From positions 15,455,094 to 15,519,093 of the forward strand of contig NC_092563.1 in assembly GCF_037975245.1 (NCBI RefSeq): a stretch of 64,000 nucleotides of DNA. Direction: 5' to 3'. The position numbers and the translations under genes are program-made. Numbering within the stretch: the first letter of the stretch is position 1; every line of letters begins with the position of its first letter. The DNA is from Apostichopus japonicus (taxonomy: Eukaryota; Echinodermata; Holothuroidea; Aspidochirotida; Stichopodidae). The notes under the pieces were generated by a model. The model did no database searches, had not been told where the DNA came from, and was given only the letters and a program-made list of their open reading frames with translations. Below are positions 14,001-27,989 of the stretch, piece by piece.

Positions 14001-15460
14001 TTGTGGGACACAGAATTGTCTGTAGGAAAAAACAGCAATAACTCGCTACTTTTAAGGTACAGTCAAATCCATGAAGCTCATTCACTTCTTGAGGATTCGG
14101 GGGGGGGGGGGTGTGGTCTATTAGGCAAAACTTTCCGTTGTCAGAAATATTGAATAGGAGAGTCCAATGTGAGTCCAGCTTAGCTCAGGGTAACTACTAC
14201 CCTGACCAGGGCATATGGAATGGCTGTGTAAGAAATAAATGAAAGAATAATTGTTTCAACTAATTATACCGTAGCAGTGTGCTTTGACTGTTGGCCCATG
14301 TGGCTAGATATGTATCTATGCCACTCTGCGACACCATGCTATTGTCATGGCTAAATCATAGGGTACGGAACCTTGCGGTTTATTCTACGACCAAAACACA
14401 AGGTAGCACATGTATGATAAATGTCACAGAGAGTTTATTAGTAGCAGGTTACCGGCACTATCTCATACACACATCACCATGTGTTGTTACAATTTTTTTT
14501 TTTCATGCTAAGATTCCTTTCCTCTAGACTAATTGATTGCAGTGATACTGCTTTCTGTCTCAGCTACTGTACTATATATATATATGACTACATAATGCTA
14601 TGGCAAACTTACCCTGAAGCTAGTAACCCAATTCAGCAACTGTTACTCAGATGACAGAGGGATCCCCCCTCCATACTCAGGAAGTGAGTGAAAATATTGA
14701 CAGTGGGTGGCAAAAGATACCAGCCTGAATGTTGGAGGAGTTGACCTTGTATCAGTGCCTACAGGGGACATCTTTATTCTGTTAAAGTAACATGTTCAAC
14801 TTTTAATATTTAAATCACATTCATGTATTGGTAACTGTCTCTAACATACACCACCCAAAAGTAATTGTCTGAGATTATTATAACAAATGTGACATATTTG
14901 TGAGAATTGACTGTAACGATTGTCACGCTTAAATGGATTGATTATCTACATGTATGCATATTAGTAACTATCTAATTGGCAGAATAATTACCTTGGAGGG
15001 GAGGCATGCATCTTGAAATTACTTTCATCAATTACAATCATTTTTGGAATAAAACTGGATTCTACAAGGGAAAAAAATTACAGCAAATTTACAGCTTTAA
15101 AGAAGGATTTACTAAGTCTTCACTGTTATTTTATTGTGAATACATTTCGTTGTGTTGATCACAATAGCAAAGTAGTTTTGAATTTGCCTGCAACTACGCA
15201 GTATTGTAGTGCGCGTGAAGTACTTGCGGTATTAGGAAGAACTTTTCGTGGTGTTCATGGTGTTATTTTTTGGGCAGACAACACACCAGAAAGCATAGTC
15301 ATGTAGGTTCCTACAAAGTGAGGGCCCTTGAGCACCGTGACAAGTTCAGAATAAGTTGCCTAGGCAGCTAATCCTGAAACTGTAAATGTACAGAGAATAC
15401 ATAAAACTAAGTTTCAACGTCCAGTCATGTAGGTATCGTTCACTTGGCAAGTAATGCCAA

Positions 15461-15488
15461 TATTGTAGCGTGCACGCACGCTACAATA
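15461..15488. repeat. 28-bp CpG-containing palindrome
   Basis: Perfect 13-base arms TATTGTAGCGTGC / GCACGCTACAATA separated by AC. Its several CpG dinucleotides contrast with the AT-rich surroundings. Confidence 0.85.
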
Positions 15489-15513
15489 AATACAGTGATG
15501 AATCCAGAGCTCT

Positions 15514-15716
15514 GCTTATGTAATTTGGGAGCTAGCTTGTATGCTGGTCAATTTACCATATTAGATATGTAGAAAGTTAGGGCTGTGCTTATGTGTTGGG
15601 AGCTAGCCTGTATGCTGGTCAAATTACCATATGAGATATTTAGAAAGTTAGGGCTATGCTTATGTGTTGTTAGCTAGCTTGCTTGCTGGTCAATTTACCA
15701 TATGAGTTAGAAAGTT
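15514..15716. repeat. Tandem repeat, three copies of about 72 bp
   Basis: Units start at GCTTATGT (15514, 15587, 15658) and contain GAGCTAGC-T, GCTGGTCAA and TTACCATAT. The first two units are complete; the last is slightly shortened. Confidence 0.85.
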
Positions 15717-17884
15717 TTGCATATTCTGTAAACTTGGCAGTCTTCATATGATATAACAATTCATTTGTTCAGTTGGCCTTGTTTGATAGTTGATCTACGA
15801 TCAAGCTGTACATTATAGTTGTGTTTCTATTTCTTATCTACTGGTAAGTAAGGAATATCAATAAGCCTTTTTTTGCTTTTTTTCCCCTTTTTTTTGGTGG
15901 GGGGGGGGAGAAGGGGGTTAGGGGAGGTTGGTGGGAGATAAGGATAGAGATGTTGTTCAGTACATATCTATTGTTTAGGTTGAATAACTACCTACCCTGT
16001 ACACAACTCGGCCGACTGCCTTCTTTTCTTTTTTAGAATTTCCTTTGAATATATCTCAGTAGTACATTGAACTCTTGTCATTTCACTGCCATTTTAATTC
16101 AACAGAAAGATTTATTGGTTGTAGAGTAGGGAGGAATATAAATATAAAAGCTCTTAACCCCAGCAGGGTTGTGACCTTCATTCCTACCTGCTAGCTACAT
16201 CCATTCCACAAATATTTTGCCGCATTCCACAAACAGTTATTGAAGTTGACTCAAGAACCAGTAAATTTCATCTCTTGTCTTCTTTTCCTTTTCCACGTTT
16301 TTTGTCTTCTGTATTCTTTTCGGATGCAAACAAACTCTGATGACTTGCTGACTCGCAAGTTTTTAAGATGGATCTGTTCAGTCCTCTGTTTTTCAAAACA
16401 AAACAAAAAATCCTTTCAATCTTTTGTTGGTTTCATAAGCGATTATTTACCAATGAAAACACACCTCTGGGTGGTTTATTTGACCCAGAAAGCACAATCT
16501 TTTTAACTCCAAGACTTATGAAAGATTGTAACCAAAAGAAAGAAAAAAAGAAAGTAAGAAAGCAAAAAGGATTTACAAGTTTTGTTCTCTGGCCAGCTTT
16601 ATGTCTTTTGTAATAGTTTCTATCTCAAGTTTTAGGACAACTACTACGTTTTGACCTTGTTTTCTTTTCTAATCTTGATTCCTTGATAAAATTGTTTCAT
16701 TTGATTTTGGAATACATTGCAATCATAACTGTTTGATTTTTTTTGGCAAAATATTAGTGTTTACGTGGCATAATATTATTTTTGAAATTGAAACATCACC
16801 CTGTATGCAGCCTGGGTGAACTGACGTAGAAATTGCTTCTGGCTCAGTGATCCAACCAGCAACCTGGTGGGGTGGGGGGGGGTGGGGGTGGGGAGTGGGT
16901 GTTGAACCCAATGACCCATAAATTTGCAATTCAAATTGAAACTTTAAGCACTTTTAAATGATTAGGTAGCCAGACGTCCCCGATTTTCAGGGATAGTCCC
17001 AGGATTCGAATGTTTTGACCTTGCGGGATTAACAAGCGTCCCCGAAAAATGTCCCCGATTTATTAAACAAGAAATTTCTGAAATTTTAAAATACAACATT
17101 TTAATCATGACAGATTAAGAAATGTTACAAAAATCTACCTTCCTGCCTGTTATACTTTAATGACACAACTCTTGTGATAACTCTCAAAACTTATTTGTGA
17201 AAGCTTAAGACATGCCAGTTATTGTCTGATACGCGTATATATTCAAATTAATTTGTGTATATATATTTATATTAATACCAGGGTATATTATGCGGCGTTT
17301 GTCCCAAATGGCCTGCCATACGTTTGGAGCTTTGAACTCTCATGCCTCACACCTAGCAGCAAACACCAGTTCTGTGATGTGACCTTGTACATGCATTGTG
17401 GATGCAAATTATGTTTTAACGTGAATCATTCATTTATGATGAATTGGAATGTCAGTCGATTCTAACCGGTTTAGTCGATAAATCCTAACTGTCCTTTTCC
17501 CAAGCAGATTTTCCATAATTTTGCAAATTTGACAAATCTGATAATTTAAGCATCATTTTTCACAGGATCATCAAAGACATTGTTACCATGAACCAGGCAA
17601 TGTCCTTGGAAGTACTTTGATTTGAAACAATGTGTTTCAATAATGGGATCTACTCAGTTCATACAACTAGAAGGCTAAATAATTATGAATAATGGAGGTC
17701 AGAGTATTTATTGTGTAAATGCCACCAAAACTCAACCATGGTGTTGAAACTAAGCTCTGTATTTTACATAAATGGTCTGTTCTGGGCATTCTGATATATT
17801 TGTGCATAATTGGAGAAAACCTTCACTCGACCTGACCAAGAGAGATACTATTTTTAAAACCATTTTTGGCTACTACTACAGTAG

Positions 17885-18345
17885 TTGTTTAGCGGTTAAT
17901 ATATTTCAATGGTTTTAAGATAATGCAGTTATAAAGTGGTTATATATCAATGGTTTTAAGATAATGCACTTGATTTTTTATAGTGGTTACATGTACGGGT
18001 ATAAGATACTGCAGTTATATAGCAGTTATATGTCAATGGTTTTTAGATAATGTAAAATTTATAGCGGTTACATGTTAACGGGTTTAATATACCGTAGTTA
18101 TGTAGCAGTTATGTGTCAATGGTTTTGAGATAATGCAGTTATATTATATTGAGGTTGCATGTTAGCCGGTTTAATATACAGTAGTTACATAGCAGTTATA
18201 TGTGTCAATGGTTTTTAGATAATGTAAAATTTATAGCGGTTACATGTTAACAGGTTTAATATACTGTAGTTATATAGCAGTTATATGTCAATGGTTTTAA
18301 GATAATGCAGTTATATATTATATAGTGGTTGCATGTTAACAGTTT
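17885..18345. repeat. Tandem repeat, about 84-bp unit
   Basis: TCAATGGTTT recurs at 17906, 17947, 18033, 18116, 18205 and 18288, giving spacings of 83-89 bases plus one half-unit of 41. Units include TTACATGTTAACGGGTTTA and TAGCAGTTATATG variants. Confidence 0.85.
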
Positions 18346-18598
18346 AAAGAATTTACTTCGCTCCTACTACAAACAGATACTCCCAATGGTCTTTGTGTCC
18401 TGATGTTTATTTCCTTTGCAAACCTTCAACATTGACAGATCAGTAATTTGGTTTATTATATTGATAAACATATTATATTTACAGATCATGTTTTGAAGAA
18501 ATGTTAATGACTATTTGTCCTGTAATGTTAATTACATGCATGTTACCAGGAGATAGTATGTGAATGCTCCTGAAGGTAAAATGCTGTTGAGGTCATTA

Positions 18599-18918
18599 GG
18601 GGGGGGGGGGGGGTGTAGGAAGATAGGTGAAGTGAGATGGGTACATGTAGGGATGGGATTAGTTGAATATATGGGATTGAGATGGGGATGGGATCTTTGG
18701 GATGGGATGGGATTATTAGGATGGGATGGAATTAATATGATGGGATGGGAGGGATCATTAGAATGGAATTGGATCATTAGGATTTGAATGGGATCATAAC
18801 ATGGGATAGGATCGGATGGGATATTATAAATATGATGGGATGGAATCAATAGGATAAGATCATTAGGATTTGATTTGGATCATTAATAGATTTGAATGGG
18901 ATCATTAGGATGGGATTG
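18599..18918. repeat. G15 run and degenerate GGGATGGGATCATTAG array
   Basis: A 15-base G run (18599-18613) is followed by short degenerate units of GGGATGGGAT and GGATCATTAGGAT type. Frames through it give Pro/Ile/Ser-rich chance peptides. Confidence 0.8.
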
Positions 18919-21048
18919 TAATATCATATTTTGATGGTAAAATGATGATGGAGTTACACATCTGTGCCAATTAAATTAAGGAAAACCACAGATAAATTTA
19001 TCCCATCTGTCTTTAATACTTAAAGCTGACCTTTTAGCATTTCTCTCCAAAACATCAGCACCCCATTAAATGGAGTTGATATAACCCTACAGGATGGTTA
19101 AATATAGTCAAAAAATCTAATTGTTTGGCCAAAACATTTGATTTTTTGTATAAATGACTGCTTTTAACAACTGTAATTTTCCAATGTTTATATATTAAGT
19201 GTATTGGCAATAAAAACTAGAAGGCTTGAAGAATGTGAGTTCGGCAAGTTCGAAATGATGTCATGGATACTGGGTCATGGTAGTCATCAATGAAAGTGTT
19301 TGCAAACTGTACCAATGCAATTATCAAAGGGACTTCAATGATTTTACCAGGAAATAGGTATTTTTTGGGTTTATTTTATCAATCACCATTCAGGGACAAA
19401 GAAATTAATAGCTGACAGTTTAATTAGTGATTTAACTTAATTGAGCCATAGAATTTATAAACAAAGCCAGCGAAGCCAAATCACATCCCGACGATCTCGA
19501 CCACAAGAAAACTTCATGATGTCTTAAAATTTGCTCGGTGAAGAGAGCCCATGAATGACAATTCAGGAAACAGGGACAATTGAATGATGAACATGTCCTT
19601 GTCATGTAAGGCAGTGCTGAATAGATTGGTAAATGTAAAAGGAGGTTAGTTCAAGGCATAGTAAATTAACTGGAAAGAATGGAGAACCTTATTGTGGGAT
19701 GATATTGTTTGTATAATTGAATAATTATGTTTACCAAATCTCACCAAATTGTGTATAATTAAAGTCAAAGTGATCAAAGGAAGAGATCAATTGTGTCCAA
19801 ATACTTGTTTAGATTTTACTAATGTTTTTTCTCTCTTATGACATTTTTAAGTCTTCCTGTTGAACTTAATCACTTAATGAGAGTGATAAGTGGTTCTTGA
19901 CAGAGAGAGAGAGAATTTGTTGAGGTAATTCAAAATCCTTGTGAGTGATTGGTGTCTATTATGGAAGTACCTTTTAAACTGGTTTGATATGCAGAAATTA
20001 TAGACCATGGCCTCTTCAAATGAATGAAAAGTGCTGATAATAATGGATCTGGTAATTGACATATATACCACAATATAAACATAACACCCAAATTCTTTCA
20101 CACAGTAGATTTGGATCCAGGAGGGGGGTGGGGGGAAAGAGGGGGTGTATGTGACCTCTCTGTTTTTTAAACTCACACAAAGATTAAATTTAAGGATAGT
20201 TATTTAGTAGGATAACCTGGTGGAGGATGCTTGCCCAGCCCCCCCTCTCCCTCTCTACATGACTCAGGGCCACAGCCCACCTCTTTATAAAATACTGGAT
20301 GTTGTCCACTGTTCAGGAAAGGGCGGATCGCACAATCCTTTGCATGCAGAATCTTCATTATGCTAAAATTAATATCTTGATGATCTAAGATTTATTCGTA
20401 TACGTACCTGTTCTTGGCAAGGTATGGTTGTAATTAATCCCAGTTGTTCTATTACAGCTTGCCATACATGCGTAAACTTCCAGCCAACCGGTATATATCC
20501 TTTGTTTAATTGAAACAATAGGTACAAGGCCACTCCAGTGTTAACCAGTTCAATTGTTTCCTGTATTGGCTATAATAAGCTATCGATTAAAGACAGGTAT
20601 GCATACCATGGTGCAGATTTTAAAAATGATCTTACATCGTCGATCAAAGGCTAGACAATTTCTGGCAATTATTTTGACAATTTCTGCATAATTCTTTATG
20701 AATTTTGAATGAATAGGCCTATTTCAATTTCAAAGGTCATTTGAAGAAGAAGAAGAAAAAAGAGAGAACAAATATAAGAAAGGTTACATCATTATATCAG
20801 AAATTGCCTATGACTACCTATTGTCTGTCAGGAGTATATTTTTTGTTAAATCACTGTACTCCGCCCCACTCCCCTTCTCTTTCCATGCCTCCACTTCCTC
20901 CAGGCATGGGTCCTCTCCCTCCTCCCCCTCCCCCCTCCCAGTCCCCAGAGCTCTAGTGTTTAATTCAAAAGTATACTGTAACCTACCTACCCAATCAAAG
21001 TCTCAAGTACATAGACCTTGGAAGCAAACTTTATGCCAACAAAATACC

Positions 21049-21090
21049 AGATCCTGCTAGGATTGAAACGTCAGGCCAACTTACTTTTAC
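21049..21090 (+). repeat. 5'-truncated copy of the hammerhead-like repeat
   Basis: Begins at the stem II sequence (GATCCT GCT AGGATT), then GAAACGTC, AGGC and the shared downstream CAACTTACTTTTAC. The TTGAAGA half of the core is absent. The last base of stem II differs from the 63.7-kb copy. Confidence 0.5.
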
Positions 21091-22267
21091 CCAACATAAA
21101 ACCATGACACACACACAAACATATATCCCCTCCCCCCCCCCAAAAAAAAGGGGGAAAATTTTGTTTTCTATAGCTAACATAATTACACTGTTTATATGAT
21201 CAACACATAAATACTCTCTTCTGACAAATAAGGTTTGAGATAAATACTTCTTCAATGTCAGAGCAGGGCTTCAACTGCATCCTACCATTGCACTTTTAAG
21301 GCATGCTGATGTCCTAACCTTCACCTTGTCCTTGAGCTGCCAATGTTGTTGAAGGTGGTGAGAGTGCGTCTGGCCATCAGCCAGAGAATGAACAGCAGCT
21401 ACCTGTCAAAATCAGTCTCTGTGGACAGGTTTATTTTACTTAGGGTAGGAAAAACCAGGGCTTTTAAAGGATAGTTCAGCTGTTTTTAAAAACAGAGAAA
21501 TTTGGCCATTCTGTTTGTAATATATAATATGTTGTAAGTAATTGCAACTAATTAAAGCGAGCAAACTATTAGAGTGATGCAGTAAAATCTCATCAACAAT
21601 AGTCAACTGTTTTGAAATAAAGTTGGTTATATTATGTACTTTGTCTACTCAAAAGAAGTATTCATTCTGAATACTGATATTAAAATATACTATCACCTGG
21701 CATATTGCACATTGACATATAGTAGGTTAATGTAGTTGGATTGTAATAAGGGGACCTTAGGATCTTGTCAATTAGTGACCAGCTGGTAAAATATTGTTAA
21801 TACTTGTCATTTTTCTTGCTTTCTTGGAGAAAGAGAGCGGGTTTGGGGGAGGGTGGGGGAGGAGGTAGATCCTCCATCCTGACAGCATTTATAGTTAATG
21901 TACATACATGTATGCTGAGTACTGAGTTAACAATCATAGGGAATAATGGATTTGGGTGGGACGATATATTTCTGTTGATATATTTATGCAATTTGTAACC
22001 CTCCTGAAACTTTGAATGACTGGTATGGTTTGTTAGCTGCTCATTATCATATTTCAGTGATTAATACATTCATGTGTGGAATATCGGAATGCGATGTAAC
22101 GATTAATTTTCTGTCATCAGTGTAGACCCATGTCTCTGGATCCATTTGTGGAAATGAGTTTTAGTAATATTTCTTTGTCTTTAATGCAAAATTCAACTTT
22201 TAACAGGAAAGATCTATTTATTTGATCTCAGTGTAGACCAAGTACTGAACTGCCTGAACCTCTCTCT

Positions 22268-22312
22268 GTCAGTATGTCTGTCTGTGTGTCTGTCTGTCTG
22301 TCTTTCTGTGTG
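22268..22312. repeat. (TCTG)n microsatellite
   Basis: Imperfect TCTG/TGTG tetranucleotide array. Confidence 0.8.
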
Positions 22313-25300
22313 GTATTGTTCATTTCTTTATGTTACAATCTGTTCAAATCAACTACTATAACAGTTTAATGTCCCTCCCACGTTCTCATTACGACCGGTG
22401 AAATCGGTGCTCATCCTCGGTCCAGCAGAGATCCAAGACAATCCTGTTCAAGGGATTTCCGATTTCTGGTCGAGACCTCAAGAATAGAGCTTGCATGGGA
22501 AGTTTTGGAAGTGTCCCTCGCACAATGGGGACTAATTATGAGTTTGTGGGACTTCCATGAATGGGTTCATTCAGGAGCCATTACTTACAGAGGTTGCATG
22601 TGTAAGGAAGCACTGCTAATCACGTGTATGGAAGAAAAGTGAAATAACTACATTCGCATCAGTAATCTATTAGCAGCAGCAGAAGAGGAAACTGATGGTT
22701 CTAGAAGGAGTGGGACTGGGCTGTGTGTTCTTTAGTGGAGAATATTCCAGTAGCAAGACTATTTTTTGTTCATTATGTTCACTTCTAAAGGAGCTTTTAT
22801 ACACCCCCACCCACCCACTCACTAACACTGTTTGATATTGTAGAGAAAACTAATATGTGTAGCTTTTTGCAAAACTAAAATCACTATATAGATAGAAAGA
22901 ATAAGGTATTTGTATAACCCACCTGCTATCTATGCCGAGATGACATATAGGCATGCACACATGGTGGTGGGCTGGTATTAGGAACAAGCAAATATCAACA
23001 TGAAGAATAATAAACTATTAACCTTTTTTGATAAAATTTAAAGAAAAGAACATTTGCATTTAACCTTTAGGTGACCATTGAAGGTATCATGTGTCATTGA
23101 TCTTGCAGATATAGGGATAGGAAGGGGATTTCCAAAGCTTCAGCCAACAAAGGCTGTTTTTTCAAAATGATGGTTCATACCATTGTTACCAAAAGTAATA
23201 GGTACTCTAGCAGGGCGAGAAACAAAAAGATTCTTCAGGTAACCAGGAACAGCATTCTAAACACATTTAAGGACAAACCACAGGATTTAAAATAATTTAT
23301 AAGATCTTTCACAATAATGCTAATGTTTAGTAATGGTGGTAGAGATGTGTGACATCTGTTCTCCCACGGCCATAGCAACAGAGATTGAGAACACTATATG
23401 ATTCTTAAACTACATTGTACACATATAGAAAGCTTCATGATGACAACTACAGGTAACATGCGCACGTGTATGTCCTTATTAACAGTTACATGAGTCATGC
23501 GTTGATACATACACACACAGATGCAATACATATCACATTTGTACAATAGCAATGACCAGTTCACTGTAGACACAGTAGATTCAGAATGGTACGGTTGTGA
23601 GGAGAAAGATAAGCTTGTTACCCGTAAATATCTACAACCTAGTATGTTTTGGCATTTTTGTGAGTTTAATCATATGACTTTCTACTTATCAAGAAACTTG
23701 CAAGGGGGGGGGGTGCTAACAGTGTGCTCTCAGAGCAGCTGGTTTGCATTGAGTTTGGTTTAGTACTTTGTACTAAATGTGCTATAAGTACACTAATTAC
23801 GCTAAAACTTGAAAGCATGGCTATAGGCAAATTGCATTGTAACATATTTAGAACATTTTATTTGTGTTACCCATAGTCGAAACCGTTTTAATAATTGACT
23901 TTTCATTATTAGGAAGCCGAAAACATAATTCTGTTTTCTTTAATCCACCATACATCAAAAATATGAGTATGTCTTATCAGCTTTCAATTGAACTTCAGAA
24001 AAGAGAAAGCTGAGACCTCATGCAAAATCCATCATACAATGTTGATGGGTGCTGTTGAGATGACATAATCCCTTTAAGCCTATTAAAGGGCATCTTATCT
24101 TTGACACAAGACACAGTGGACTTTTTTTGACATCAATACATTCCCAGAATTTGATATAAAGAGGAAGGAAAAAGCAAATTCTTCAAGCAAGATTTTACTG
24201 ATTTTGTTTAGCCTGAACCTGTCCTGGTTTCTGTAAAGACATGACCAGATTTGACCTGAGTTTACCAAGGAAGAACTTTTTACAGCCTTAACAAAATATA
24301 TCCTATATTTGTTCAATTTGATTCTGACTGATACTTAAGAGTTTGTTAAAAAAAGAAAAAAAATACTTGTGCAATTAAAGGATTAAAATTTAAAAGAAAA
24401 TAACAACAGAGCAATTAGGAAGGGTGAGGCTTTTAATAATTGCAGCTACCCCTGTGGAAAGTGAAAAGAAAGTAGAGAAATAAAAATGATAAGAATATCT
24501 TAGCGGATATGTTTTCTTTCCATTTACTGCACAGTAGTAAATTGCAGAGTCCTTTCTTGTTATGATAAAGGCCAACTTTTGTGAAATCTATGCCACTTTG
24601 AATAGACTTTTGCACGGATTTTGCGATCTTCGGAACAAGTCAATTCCGCTTCAGAGCAACAACGTGGTGTATTAGCGGGTACAATGCCTATTGTTACGGG
24701 AGGTTGCTGCAATATCCGCCACAGCTGAGCCGTCTGAAGGGAACAATGCATCTGGGCCCAGGTGTTTTGTCCGGTCTCAAAGGGAAGCCGTCCGGTGCTT
24801 GCCGATAGCTCAAAGGGGGGGGAAAAAGAAAACAAACCTTTGTGTGTAATAGGTTAAGGAGCCTACAGTATGAAGAACTTACAACAATTGTTTTGTTTTT
24901 TGTTTTTTCCTGTTTGAATTGAGGAATTGAGGAAACGTGTATAAGCTCCTCTTGTTTGGAAGGTCCCTGGTTCTTCACTCTTCAGAATCATCTTTGATTT
25001 GTATATTTGGTACTAAAGCCACTTCCCCCTTAGGAATGATCTTAAAGGAGTCAATACAGGTTGCATGTTCACCTGCAGCATGTGATATTTTTGTTAGAGT
25101 GAATTACAAAGCATTAACTAAAAAAAAAAGGGGGAAAAAAAGGGTTGATCTTAAGCTGAAAGATCTGAGGAAAATATGGGAAGAGCTGCTTACATTTATC
25201 AGCTTTGTAAAGGATTACAGGTGTGTGGTCAACTTTATCCCTGGAGGTGAAAGGTCATTCCAGCTGTTACTACATTTTCAGACAAGAGCCAGTAAGGATG

Positions 25301-26860
25301 GATGGTCCCTAATAAATCTTGATATTTTGATAAACTTTTTTTGACAAAAATGTCATGATGAACTATTTTTCTTTTTAAAGATGTCACCTAGTGCCTGCTG
25401 TGGCTAGATTGGTTCTACCTTGTAGGTCAAGGTATAAGAAAATATTATCAATCTGCCTGGCTCTTCTTTGCATAGTAAAGAAGAGCCACTTTCAGAGTAA
25501 AGCATGCATGAATAAAGGGATTTTGAATGGTGGAAACGGTTACTGCTCCCGGTGTCTCGCATAGCAGAACTAGGTAGTATTATGAAAACAGTGCGGAGTC
25601 TTTACAAAATAGGAAGAATTTATGAGATGGTTCATAATTTATATACCAAAATGAAAAGACCTGATTTATTGGGGGGGGGGGGAAGGGGAGGGAGAGGAAT
25701 AACCTTATTTTGGTTGTGATCATTCGTTCCAAATAAACAACAAGAAAGGAAAGTCTGCGTAAGATACTACATCCCAAACATTGCTGGCCAAAGAATATGA
25801 TATAAACTCATTCAGGGTCCACCATGTAGTGCTATCTGCTACATAGGGTGTCTACTGTATGTACGTGAGACACAACGAAAAATATAAACAGCAGCAAAAT
25901 AAGAAGGATGCAGAGGAACAAGTTTGCAACTCCAGCTACCTGTCCTATGTGCCTGGATGGTTATTATTTAGAGAAGTACACTTTAATATATCACTGTTGT
26001 ATTCTGTAGTGATCTCAGGGCAGTACCCTGATCTACTCTCGAGCTTTTTTGTTTGTTATTTTAGCTCAGGATTTTCCCTGTTGGTGGGGGAGGGGTGGGA
26101 GGGAGGGGTGGAGGAAGGGATCAAGATGTTTGAGCGATAAGAAGATCCCAAGGCAAATTTTGGTTCACAATGAGAAATTGATCCCTATCAGAATTCTGAA
26201 CTGGATCCCCTGCTGGTTCTCCAGACTTGGCCATGCGTATACACTTACGTCCAAATTGTTGGTTTCATATCTTCTTCTTGTTGGTCATGAGCCAAAACCA
26301 AGAATAAACTTATTTAGGGCTGTGTGGTTTCGTCAACGAGAGATTCATCTTTGTAACTTGTTCAAAGCAGTTCAAGCTTTCCAAATGAGCTAATATTGAC
26401 TGGGAAAGGAAATTGCCCGATGGAAGCCCCCCTGATCAACAGATTATGATTCTGAACACCTGTATTGCCACTGACAGTGTGGTTCAACACCTATCATCAT
26501 TATCCTCTTTGAACAACTTATCTACTAATTCAACGATCCAGTCCTGACACTCTCCTTGGACTTATCTTCATCCTTGGCTTTGATCTAAGACAGAGTTTGC
26601 TCGATGATGTCTCCAAGCACTAACAGTGTTTAAGGTTGCTTTGTATTATTGTACACATTGATGCTATACATTAACCTATAGCCTACTTTTACTCAGTCGT
26701 GGATGCTAAGCTAGGTGTGAAGTGCTTACTGCCAGAAGTTCCCAGGGGTGTCGGTAAAAGGTCTGTTTAGTTGTTTTGTTTGGCCATTGGATTATATAGA
26801 TAGGGACACTCTGGATCTACTTGGATGAATTATAACAAGTAACCACTCTACACTGCGGAA

Positions 26861-26890
26861 TATATATATATATATATATATACATATATA
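26861..26890. repeat. (TA)n microsatellite
   Basis: Short alternating TA run with one CA interruption. Confidence 0.85.
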
Positions 26891-27410
26891 GGATGTATCA
26901 AGTCCTGAAGCTTCATTCCTGTTTCACGATTAACAAAAAGGAGAGAAAAAATGCTGTTTTGTTACTTGTAAATAACATTTAAAGAAACCCCCTCCCCCCC
27001 CCCCCGTTGTCTCACTTGATAAATGATTATGTAACTACTTTGTGATCAGACTAATTAGTGGCTCAATTGTATGGTTTATCTATTTATACTTAACACTTGA
27101 TCTAAGAAGCTATTTAAGTAGACTTTAAACATGAATGAATGGATGACATCACAGAGTATAATTCAAAGGGAGGCAAGTTCCAGAAGCGGTTGGCTAATAA
27201 TCACTGAATATTCAACGTTTATGAATCGATCTGTAAGTGTCTATTAGCTACATGAGTGCTATCCACACTCTGAGCAATGTTTTCTCAAGATTGGTGTTTT
27301 TGATGCTGTACCTCAAAACAGAAGTAAAATGGTGTGACTCACAGATATTCATCAATAACATTTTGCACCAGAAATTATAAGTAAGAAAAATGATATAAAT
27401 GCCAACAAGT

Positions 27411-27441
27411 AGGAGGAAGAGGAGGAGGAGGAGGAGGAGAA
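27411..27441. repeat. (GGA)n microsatellite
   Basis: Short GGA trinucleotide array with AGA variants, upstream of the first visible ADAMTS exon. Confidence 0.8.
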
Positions 27442-27989
27442 GTATACTGGTAGGAGGGTTGGGATGGGAAGACTAGGATGAAGAAGGTAAATTTCAAGTA
27501 AAATGAAGAAGGTATGTAAGTTTGATCTTTCGCGATGAGGGAAACAAGTGGAAGTGGTCGATTCAGTATGTCTTCTCTCCTCCAGTCATATTTGGACTTA
27601 ATATAACAAAATCCAACAAATGAACACAAATTTGGTAAACAATTAATCACTGCAACCCAATTGCCGTACTGCCCACTTTCTCTTTAAAGTGAATCTACCA
27701 TTTCGAAGCCTCAAAAACAAAATGTTTTGTTAGGAACCTCGTAATTCGCTTGAATCTTTTAAGGTACTTAGAAGCTCAGAGTGCATATATGTTAAGACAG
27801 GTAACTTTGGTCTTTGGTGTAAATTTTACCCAAACTATGAGTTGTTGAGCATGGTGTACATCAGGGATTGTGACTGGGCCTCCTTGATAAGTTACCCTTT
27901 TTGGGAGGTTAGGTTAATATTTCTCTATGATACGAAATCGTCAACATTTCTTCATCTTCTTTTTTTTTTATTTCTCCCTCTCCCTCCAG

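Larger units (their letters stand above)
1..27989. other. Non-coding 5' flank or first intron of the ADAMTS gene
   Basis: No exon could be recognised on either strand. Open frames here are short, lack family motifs and mostly run through microsatellites or G/C runs. The signal-peptide exon, which must end in a phase-1 donor, was not found. The stretch consists of unique AT-rich DNA interrupted by the repeats listed separately. Confidence 0.7.

Noticed and set aside
18532-18849. A Pro/Ile/His-rich protein on the minus strand.
   Set aside because: It is the translation of the degenerate GGGATGGGAT array.
24937-25344. 135-codon plus-strand open frame.
   Set aside because: No recognisable family, a low-complexity lysine run, no splice or promoter context; it is consistent with a chance frame.
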